NCBI GenBank assembly: GCA_030616165.1
Contig: JAUWXV010000199.1
Location: forward strand, 1 to 6,938
Origin: a bacterium
Lineage (GTDB): Bacteria > SM23-31 > JAUVVT01
Direction: 5' to 3'
Length of the DNA stretch: 6,938 nucleotides
In this document: positions 1 to 5,360 of the stretch, in pieces
Numbering within the stretch: the stretch's first letter is position 1
Layout: each line of letters begins with the position of its first letter
Notes under the pieces: model-generated
Told to the model about the DNA's origin: nothing
Seen by the model: only the letters and a program-made list of their open reading frames with translations
Databases searched by the model: none
Position numbers and translations under genes: made by a program

Positions 1-41
1 GATTGTTATTTAAACTGATAAATTATTTTTTTTTTATTTAC

Positions 42-70
42 TTGATATTATGAGTTATTTTTATTATAAT
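42..70 (+). promoter_or_regulatory. Predicted sigma-70 promoter of the FapA-like gene
   Basis: A TTGATA box (42-47) and a perfect TATAAT box (65-70) are separated by exactly 17 nt, the optimal housekeeping sigma-factor geometry. Transcription would start near 77, leaving a leader of about 50 nt before the ATG at 128. The whole region is AT-rich, so chance boxes are common. The combined match to both boxes and the spacing make this the best promoter in the window. Confidence 0.6.
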
Positions 71-127
71 ATATTAGATTTATTTATTAATATTAGAAAT
101 ATATTTGTAATATTAAATAGGATTTAA

Positions 128-1552
128 ATGGCAGATAAACAAGAAGCAAATGAAGAGAAGATAGTAAGAAATGGAGAAGTAAAAGTAAATGTAACACCTG
201 ATAGATTAGAGACTTATTTAAAGGTTGTATCAGCGATTAACGGAAATGATGCCACTTATGAGGAGGCAGTAAGAGAACTGAAAAAGTCGAATGTTGTTTA
301 TGGTATTAACGATGAACTTTTGAAAGAGATATTTGAAAACAAGGTTTTTGATCAGGAAATATTAATTGCAAGTGGTCTTCCTCCAGTTGATGGAGTGGAT
401 GGTGAAATCAAATATTTTTTTAATACAAAAAGAGAAATAAAAGCAAAGGAAGATGAGAAAGGGAATGTAGATTATAAAGATTTAAGCTTAATCCAGAATA
501 TAAAAAAGGGTGAAAAACTTACTGAAGTCATGCCTCCAAAACCTGGGGTAGAAGGTAAAACTGTAACAGGCAACCCAATACCTCCCGCAGAAGGCAAAAA
601 AAGATTACTCCCTCAAGGCAGAAATACTATGCCAATGCCAGAAAATCCCAATATTTTAATATCTGCAATTGATGGGCATATTATTTTTAAGAAAGATATT
701 TTAGTAGAGGTAGAGCCTGCTTATGTGGTTAGTGCTAATGTTGACTACAGCACAGGAAATATAGATTATGTGGGTTCTCTTCTTGTTAAGGGAGATGTAA
801 AAAGTGGATTTGATATCAAGGTTGGCGGTGATATTGATATTTGGGGAGTTGTCGAAGATGCAAAAATTGAAGCCGGCGGTGGCGTATTGCTTCAGAAAGG
901 AATTATTGGAAAGGGGGGTGGAGTTGTGAAAGCTGGTGGGAATGTAATTTTAAAATTTATTGAAAATCAAAGTATTTATAGTAAAGGAAATGTAATTGTC
1001 GGTGAAGAAATACTTCACAGTAAAGTTTATGCAGATGGTAAAATAATCGTTAAAGGGAAAAAAGGTTTTATAATTGGCGGAGAAGTAGTTGCAGCAGAAG
1101 GAATTGAGGCAAAAAATATTGGAAATTATCAGCATATGAGAACAGAAATATCAGTTGGAATTAGTGAGAAGATGAAAAAGAAGATTGAAGAAATTGAATT
1201 TAACCTTAAAAAGAATGAAGAAAATGAGGAAAATGTTAAAAATGCAATTTATTCTTTAGTTAGTGCAAAGTTTTCTAAAAAGGGATTTTCAAGTGAGAAG
1301 GAAAAATTATTAGAGAAAATGCGAAGAATACAAGGTGCATTACCTAAACAAAGAGAGGAACTCGAAAAAGAAAAAGAAAATATTCATAAAGAATTACAAA
1401 AATACAAAAATGCTGAAATTAAAGTTTATAATAAAATTTATCCCGGAGTTAAAATAACTATATTAGATAAGAAATATATGGTTAATGAAGAAGGAGCTTT
1501 CGTATCTTTCAAATTGATAGATGATGAGATAGTTTGCGGAAAGTGCCATTGA
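128..1552 (+). CDS. FapA/DUF342 family beta-solenoid protein
   Basis: This 474-residue protein has the layout of the FapA (flagellar assembly protein A, DUF342) family. An N-terminal mixed domain (about 15-190) contains the family-like stretches PPVDGVDGEI (85-94) and PPKPGVEGKTVTGNP (136-150). A glycine- and valine-rich right-handed beta-solenoid (about 200-335) carries short repeats such as GDVKSG, GDIDIWG and GNVIVG. A charged coiled coil (about 345-430) and a short C-terminal cap follow. No signal peptide or membrane segment is visible, so it should be cytoplasmic. A Vibrio member has been linked to regulation of the sugar phosphotransferase component EIIA-Glc, and the family name comes from an association with flagella. 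Neither context is visible here, so the role is unknown. AGGA at 119-122 lies 5 nt before the ATG. The gene appears monocistronic. The last five residues, CGKCH (470-474), form a CxxCH motif, which is odd for a cytoplasmic protein. Confidence 0.85.
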   Translation: MADKQEANEEKIVRNGEVKVNVTPDRLETYLKVVSAINGNDATYEEAVRELKKSNVVYGINDELLKEIFENKVFDQEILIASGLPPVDGVDGEIKYFFNTKREIKAKEDEKGNVDYKDLSLIQNIKKGEKLTEVMPPKPGVEGKTVTGNPIPPAEGKKRLLPQGRNTMPMPENPNILISAIDGHIIFKKDILVEVEPAYVVSANVDYSTGNIDYVGSLLVKGDVKSGFDIKVGGDIDIWGVVEDAKIEAGGGVLLQKGIIGKGGGVVKAGGNVILKFIENQSIYSKGNVIVGEEILHSKVYADGKIIVKGKKGFIIGGEVVAAEGIEAKNIGNYQHMRTEISVGISEKMKKKIEEIEFNLKKNEENEENVKNAIYSLVSAKFSKKGFSSEKEKLLEKMRRIQGALPKQREELEKEKENIHKELQKYKNAEIKVYNKIYPGVKITILDKKYMVNEEGAFVSFKLIDDEIVCGKCH

Positions 1553-1771
1553 GTATTTATGTTATGTTTTAACAGTATTTAAAATGAGGATTTTTAAAAA
1601 CCACATTGATAAATATTTTAAAATTTATAGATTTAAGTCATGTTATAGAAGAGAAAATATCTGCCTTGAAATATTTTATTATAATTTTAAGCGGTATTAC
1701 AGTTAATTTTCATTCATTTTTATAAGTCAACCAATTTTTTAATGAAACAATTTAAATAATTCAAAAGAATC

Positions 1772-1807
1772 TTGACTTTTTATAATATTTTTTTTAATTT
1801 GTATTGT
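1772..1807 (+). promoter_or_regulatory. Candidate promoter of the 78-residue protein gene
   Basis: A good -35-like box, TTGACT (1772-1777), lies 50 nt before the start codon. The -10 box is ambiguous. TAATTT (1795-1800) has ideal 17-nt spacing but a poor match, whereas TATTGT (1802-1807) matches better at a 24-nt spacing that is too long. A TATAAT at 1781-1786 lacks a -35 partner. A promoter somewhere here is likely because the preceding 200 bases hold no gene, but the exact boxes are uncertain. Confidence 0.35.
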
Positions 1808-1826
1808 AAAATTTAAGGAATTTATT

Positions 1827-2063
1827 ATGGCAATAAGACCTACATTAACATTTTATGGGACAGGCAGGCCGATGAATCCTTTTGTAAATCTGAGAGTTAA
1901 TCGAGAACCCAGCAGGATGGGGATATTACATTCTGGAGTGAGGACAAAAGGCGAGTTTAACAGGATTATCAGAAGAAAATTAGTTCCAGATGTTAACGCT
2001 CTGGGGAAAGGAGCTGTCAAACTTCAAAAATCTCTTGGTATTAGCGTAAATGTGACTATATAA
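1827..2063 (+). CDS. Small basic protein of unknown function (78 residues)
   Basis: I do not recognise this protein. Translation is well supported. AAGGA (1815-1819) lies 7 nt before the ATG, and the base composition inside the frame is clearly richer in G and C than the very AT-rich flanks. The product is strongly basic, with 14 Arg/Lys against 3 Asp/Glu. Arginine is concentrated between residues 23 and 51, including RRK at 49-51. It begins with a probable beta-strand (residues 2-9), continues through a Gly/Pro-rich turn (11-18), and ends with a Gly/Lys/Val-rich tail. There is no cysteine, signal peptide or membrane segment. The charge would suit binding to nucleic acid or a ribosome, but that is inference from charge alone. 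It sits alone between a candidate promoter and a clear terminator, so it is probably its own transcript. The gap to the FapA-like gene is 274 bases. Confidence 0.8.
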   Translation: MAIRPTLTFYGTGRPMNPFVNLRVNREPSRMGILHSGVRTKGEFNRIIRRKLVPDVNALGKGAVKLQKSLGISVNVTI

Positions 2064-2092
2064 AAATTAGATATTTTTGATTAATCTAATTT
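2064..2092 (+). repeat. AT-rich inverted repeat just after the small gene
   Basis: AAATTAGAT (2064-2072) is the exact reverse complement of ATCTAATTT (2084-2092), giving a 9-bp stem with an 11-nt loop directly after the stop codon. It contains a single G-C pair and no following T-tract, so it is not a terminator. It might protect the 3' end of the short transcript. Chance is also plausible in DNA this AT-rich. Confidence 0.3.
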
Positions 2093-2113
2093 ATTAGAAA
2101 GATTTTAGTCGGG

Positions 2114-2142
2114 AGAGGTACAGTATAATCTGTACCTTTTTT
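2114..2142 (+). terminator. Intrinsic terminator after the 78-residue protein gene
   Basis: GGTACAG (2117-2123) pairs perfectly with CTGTACC (2130-2136) across a 6-nt loop, TATAAT. Six T bases follow at 2137-2142. The stem can extend by A-T and G-T pairs using 2114-2116 and the first T bases. It begins about 50 nt after the stop codon at 2063. This is a textbook Rho-independent terminator and separates the small gene from the homocitrate synthase gene. Confidence 0.88.
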
Positions 2143-2188
2143 ATTTAAATAAAAAATTCTTTTTATAAATTTTATATTATTAATATAA

Positions 2189-2217
2189 TTGAACTTATAG
2201 ATATTTAAAAATAGATT
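2189..2217 (+). promoter_or_regulatory. Weak candidate promoter for homocitrate synthase
   Basis: TTGAAC (2189-2194) and TAGATT (2212-2217) are spaced 17 nt apart, each matching about four of six consensus positions. A separate TATAAT at 2255-2260 has no acceptable -35 partner. A promoter is expected somewhere between the terminator ending at 2142 and the start codon at 2323. The AT-rich sequence does not allow a firm choice. No riboswitch-like structure was seen in this leader. Confidence 0.25.
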
Positions 2218-2243
2218 ATAAAATAATAATATATCCATTCTAA

Positions 2244-2271
2244 AAAAACATTTTTATAATTAAAAACATTT
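2244..2271 (+). repeat. Direct repeat AAAAACATTT in the homocitrate synthase leader
   Basis: The 10-base word AAAAACATTT occurs at 2244-2253 and again at 2262-2271, 18 bases apart start to start. It lies 52-79 bases before the preferred start codon of homocitrate synthase. It could be a pair of regulator binding sites or simple low-complexity sequence. Confidence 0.3.
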
Positions 2272-2322
2272 GTTTATATTTAGTTTAATTTGATAAATTT
2301 ATCGTCAAAAAATAGAGATGAG

Positions 2323-3459
2323 ATGGCGAATAAAAGATTAAATATTGTCGATGTCACTTTGAGAGAAGGTGAACAATTTGCGAAGGCATTCTTTACTACG
2401 GAGATGAAAATTGAGTTATCTTCTCTTCTCGAGGAGTTTGGAGTAGAATATATAGAGGTAACATCGCCTGCTTGTTCTCCCCAGAGTTTTGAAGATGCAA
2501 AAGTTCTTTCAAATCTGGGGTTGAAAGCAAAAATAACCGCTCATGTCAGATGCAACAAAGAGGATATAGACATATCCCTTGATGCTGGAGTTGATGTCAT
2601 TCATATGATGTATGCGACATCACCAATTTTGCAAAAATACAGCACAAGAAAAAATATAGACCAAGTAATGGAGCAGGCAGTAAAGATGACCGAATATCTT
2701 AAAGGTCTGAATATGGAGGTTAGATTCAGTGGTGAAGATTCTACCAGAAGCAGAATAGAAGACCTTCAGAGAGTTTTCGATGCAGTCGTTGAAGCGGGTA
2801 TTGATAGAATTGGTCTTCCAGATACGACTGGGATTGCATTTCCAGAGCAAATAAGAGAACTTTTTACTCACTTTAAGAAACGATACGATATTGATATGGA
2901 GTTTCACGGTCATAATGATACTGGATGTGCTGTAATTAACAGTTATACTGCGCTGAAGAGTGGTGCTACACATATCGATACATCGGTAATGGGAATTGGC
3001 GAGAGAAATGGGATAACACCACTTGGCGGGCTGATTGCAAGGCTTTATCTTTCTGACAGAGAGTATATTAATCACTATAATTTGAAAAAATTAATTGAAC
3101 TTGACCGTAAACTGGCTGAATTTCTTGATATTGATATACCTTTCAGCAACTATTTTTCAAGTGAAAATGCTTTTTACCATGCAGCAGGAATACATACCAA
3201 CGCAATTATAAGGAATCCAAAATCATACGAAATATTCGACATTGAAGAATTTGGTCTCAGCAGAACTCTTGAAGTTGGACACAGGCTTTTGGGTAAAAAC
3301 GTGATAGAGATGCTGGGAAGGGAGATGGGGTTGAATCATTCACGAGAAGAATACCTTCAAATCACAAAAGAACTGAAAGCACTTACCGACAAGAGAAGGT
3401 ATTCGGTTGAGGAGGTAAAGGAGTATATCATTAGTTGGAATAATAAAATGAAGAAGTAA
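2323..3459 (+). CDS. Homocitrate synthase (Lys20/Thermus type)
   Basis: Predicted to condense 2-oxoglutarate with acetyl-CoA to homocitrate, the committed step of lysine synthesis by the alpha-aminoadipate pathway. The product is 378 residues from ATG 2323, close to the Thermus enzyme as I recall it (about 376). Motifs numbered from this start: DVTLREGEQF (10-19) with catalytic Arg14 and metal ligand Glu15; AHVRC with His74, the position associated with 2-oxoglutarate recognition; RFSGED (134-139); metal ligands His195 and His197 in FHGHND; and GIGERNGITPLGG (224-236). Yeast Lys20 is very similar across these stretches. The C-terminal LeuA regulatory domain of isopropylmalate synthases is absent. 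One deviation is HAAGIHTNA (286-294) where yeast Lys20 has HKAGIHAKA. A TTG at 2290 would add 11 residues, but ATG 2323 has AGAG (2314-2317) before it and fits homologue length. NifV-type homocitrate synthase or Re-citrate synthase are less likely alternatives. No other lysine gene is nearby. Confidence 0.85.
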   Translation: MANKRLNIVDVTLREGEQFAKAFFTTEMKIELSSLLEEFGVEYIEVTSPACSPQSFEDAKVLSNLGLKAKITAHVRCNKEDIDISLDAGVDVIHMMYATSPILQKYSTRKNIDQVMEQAVKMTEYLKGLNMEVRFSGEDSTRSRIEDLQRVFDAVVEAGIDRIGLPDTTGIAFPEQIRELFTHFKKRYDIDMEFHGHNDTGCAVINSYTALKSGATHIDTSVMGIGERNGITPLGGLIARLYLSDREYINHYNLKKLIELDRKLAEFLDIDIPFSNYFSSENAFYHAAGIHTNAIIRNPKSYEIFDIEEFGLSRTLEVGHRLLGKNVIEMLGREMGLNHSREEYLQITKELKALTDKRRYSVEEVKEYIISWNNKMKK

Positions 3460-3461
3460 TT

Positions 3462-4208
3462 TTATTTTGCATAAAGCGCTCCATAAGGTCGTGAACTTTT
3501 CGGAATTAATTTTATAAATTCTTTTGACATAATTTCGTTAAAATTCAAAGAAAAATCCTCGCAGAATTCAGTAATGAGTTTTTCGAGGATTTTTTTATCA
3601 CCTTTATTTAGGTTCTTTATTTCTACTTCTTTTCCGCACTTTGATTTATCTACGATTCCTCTGATATACAATACACCACCATGCATGCCTGTTCCGAGGT
3701 AATCGCCGACAATTGGTTCATTATCTTTTGCGGTTAATCCAAGTAATATCAGGATTCCGCCAGCCATATATTCTCCGAGAAAATCACCTGCTTTTCCTCC
3801 AATGATAATTATAGGTTTTTTATCTTTATATCCTTTCATATGGATGCCGATTCGATAGCCGGCATCCTCTTTTATGAATAATTTTCCACCGCGCATTGCG
3901 TATCCGCAGACATCTCCGGCAATGCCATTGACGATAATTTTTCCACTGGTCATTGTGTTTCCGATATTATCCTGGCCATTCGATTTTAGGATTACTGTTG
4001 GTCCATCCATGAATGCTCCAAGGTCGTTTCCGGGGATACCTTCTATTATTACTTTTATATCGTCACCTCTGATTCCATCACAGATATAATATTGACCTTT
4101 TACATTTTTAAGGTAAATCTCTTTATTACCTTCCTTTATTTTTTTTCTGATTAGTCGATTCAAGTCCCGATAATAGATTCCTTTTGCGTCTATTTCTATC
4201 ATTTTCAT
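3462..4208 (-). CDS. GXGXG-domain subunit of split glutamate synthase
   Basis: This 248-residue protein corresponds to the C-terminal GXGXG (GltB alpha-subunit) domain of glutamate synthase, encoded as a separate gene. In the fused enzyme this right-handed beta-helix is structural and helps hold the amidotransferase and FMN domains together. The diagnostic repeats are visible: GIPGNDLGAFMDG (57-69), GIAGDVCGYAMRGG (95-108), GKAGDFLGEYMAGG (138-151) and GDYLGTGMHGG (168-178). The C-terminal tail, IPKSSRPYGALYA (235-247), resembles stand-alone archaeal-type versions. It is the last gene of the - strand operon, starting 19 bases after the amidotransferase stop. No Shine-Dalgarno site is visible before ATG 4208 or the alternative ATG 4202. 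Its stop codon is 2 bases from that of the opposing homocitrate synthase. Formylmethanofuran and formate dehydrogenase subunits share this fold, but the neighbours favour glutamate synthase. Confidence 0.87.
   Translation of the reverse strand: MKMIEIDAKGIYYRDLNRLIRKKIKEGNKEIYLKNVKGQYYICDGIRGDDIKVIIEGIPGNDLGAFMDGPTVILKSNGQDNIGNTMTSGKIIVNGIAGDVCGYAMRGGKLFIKEDAGYRIGIHMKGYKDKKPIIIIGGKAGDFLGEYMAGGILILLGLTAKDNEPIVGDYLGTGMHGGVLYIRGIVDKSKCGKEVEIKNLNKGDKKILEKLITEFCEDFSLNFNEIMSKEFIKLIPKSSRPYGALYAK
3551..3596 (+). terminator. Terminator-like hairpin inside the convergent GXGXG gene
   Basis: AAAAATCCTCG (3551-3561) is the exact reverse complement of CGAGGATTTTT (3584-3594), giving an 11-bp stem. The T-run spans 3590-3596. 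On the + strand this has the form of an intrinsic terminator about 90 bases after the homocitrate synthase stop codon. It lies entirely within the coding region of the opposing GXGXG gene, where it encodes part of the C-terminal helix. The 22-nt loop is longer than usual, and the stem could be a by-product of coding sequence. Confidence 0.4.
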
Positions 4209-4227
4209 TTTTTGTGTTTTGGATTTT

Positions 4228-5343
4228 TTAGTTTACATTCTCATTCAGACTAACTATCACTGGATCGCTTGCCTTGGGTGTCCATACCCTATCGGGTGTT
4301 TCGCAAAGTACGTAAATTTCAGATTGCTCATTAGACATAAAGACCGACTCATCTTTTGTTCCGATAACGAGTGGACGCAGTTTTACCCGGTCATTAAACC
4401 CTACAAGTCCTCTTTTGTGGGCGAAAAATATAGCAAAAGGACCATTAAGGCTTGCACTTCCATAAACCATACGGAGTTTTTTCAGATAATTATTATCTGG
4501 ATTATCGCATTTATCAATATCTTTCCAGAATGGTGGAGCCAGAATTGTGCAAGCGGTTTTTATACTCAATTTGTGTTTTCTTATTAATAAATCAAGAAGA
4601 TAAGTTACAACTTCAGTATCAGTCATAAGTGTAAGTTTATATCCGAACATTTCAAGGTATCTTTTGTTAATACCGTAAGATGAAATTTCTCCGTTGTGAA
4701 TTATAGCCCAATCGAGAAGTGTGAATGGATGGGCACCTCCCCACCAGCCGGGTGTGTTTGTTGGGAATCTGGTATGCCCTACCCAGATATAGCCCTCATA
4801 TTCATCGATTTTGAAAAAGTCTGCTATCTCTGATGGGAAGCCAACTCCTTTAAAAGCACCCATATTTTTCCCACTCGAGAATACATAAGCACCTTCAATA
4901 TGCTCATTTATATTCATTACTATTCTTACTATCTGCTCATCTTCTTCAATTTTTCCAGTTTCATGAATGCTTTCATTTGTGTTTAATCCTGGCTGTAAAA
5001 AGTATCTTTTCAGAATGGGATGAGAGTTGTTGATTGCTTTTGGATTTATTGGAATCATTTCCTTGTTTTCAATTATGCAGTTTTTCTTCAAGTATTCCTC
5101 AGTTTCATCGAGACTTTTTTTGCTGTCATACATTAGATGAAATGCATATAGGTCTTTATATTCGGGATAGATTCCATAGGCAGCATATCCTGCCCCAAGA
5201 CCGTTTCCTCTGTCATTTAGAAGAGTGACCGATTTTTTAATGATTTCGCCGCCGACTTTTACTCCATTTTTATTTATCATCCCAACCAAACCACAGCCAG
5301 ATATATTTCTAATTCCTCTGTCAAAGATTTTTCGGTTATTCAT
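4228..5343 (-). CDS. Class II glutamine amidotransferase subunit of split glutamate synthase
   Basis: This protein hydrolyses glutamine to glutamate and ammonia and corresponds to the N-terminal Ntn-hydrolase domain of GltB. Numbered from ATG 5343 (371 residues), the nucleophile is Cys17 in GCGLVG (16-21), WVGHTRFPTN (187-196) carries the substrate-binding Arg192, HNGEI (216-220) supplies the Asn-Gly oxyanion hole, and TDTEV (241-245) carries a conserved Asp. Family members use an N-terminal cysteine, so the first 16 residues are probably a propeptide removed by self-cleavage. An in-frame TTG at 5355 would add four residues. Neither start has a clear Shine-Dalgarno site; ATG is preferred on codon grounds. 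The gene begins 17 bases after the oxidoreductase stop, so translational coupling is possible. The subunit has no synthase domain of its own and must deliver ammonia to an FMN subunit not present in this window. Confidence 0.87.
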   Translation of the reverse strand: MNNRKIFDRGIRNISGCGLVGMINKNGVKVGGEIIKKSVTLLNDRGNGLGAGYAAYGIYPEYKDLYAFHLMYDSKKSLDETEEYLKKNCIIENKEMIPINPKAINNSHPILKRYFLQPGLNTNESIHETGKIEEDEQIVRIVMNINEHIEGAYVFSSGKNMGAFKGVGFPSEIADFFKIDEYEGYIWVGHTRFPTNTPGWWGGAHPFTLLDWAIIHNGEISSYGINKRYLEMFGYKLTLMTDTEVVTYLLDLLIRKHKLSIKTACTILAPPFWKDIDKCDNPDNNYLKKLRMVYGSASLNGPFAIFFAHKRGLVGFNDRVKLRPLVIGTKDESVFMSNEQSEIYVLCETPDRVWTPKASDPVIVSLNENVN

Positions 5344-5360
5344 CACATTTATCAAATTAT

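Noticed and set aside
26-35. A run of ten T as the end of a terminator for a gene to the left.
   Set aside because: No inverted repeat of useful length precedes it within the window; the stem, if any, cannot be seen.
1654-1677. Hairpin AAAATAT / ATATTTT with a 10-nt loop as a terminator for the FapA-like gene.
   Set aside because: The stem contains only A-T pairs and no clear T-tract follows, so it would be too unstable to terminate.
1584-1706. A 40-codon open frame (ATG 1584 to TAA 1704-1706) in the gap after the FapA-like gene.
   Set aside because: It has no Shine-Dalgarno site, its composition is as AT-rich as the flanks, and the translation is a low-complexity mix of Lys, Tyr, Phe, Ile and Asn. 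Frames of this length arise by chance here.
2290-2322. TTG 2290 as start of homocitrate synthase, adding 11 residues.
   Set aside because: There is no Shine-Dalgarno site before it, and the extra residues precede where homologues begin. ATG 2323 gives the expected length and catalytic residue spacing.
2143-2322. Lysine riboswitch or T-box leader controlling homocitrate synthase.
   Set aside because: The stretch is short, almost entirely A and T, and lacks the conserved elements and strong stems of those structures.
2620-3075. A 151-codon frame on the - strand opposite homocitrate synthase.
   Set aside because: It is antisense to strongly conserved coding sequence, has no recognisable domain or ribosome site, and contains no family motif.
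4219-4587. A 122-codon frame on the + strand opposite the amidotransferase.
   Set aside because: It is a shadow of the well-supported amidotransferase frame and shows no recognisable motif.
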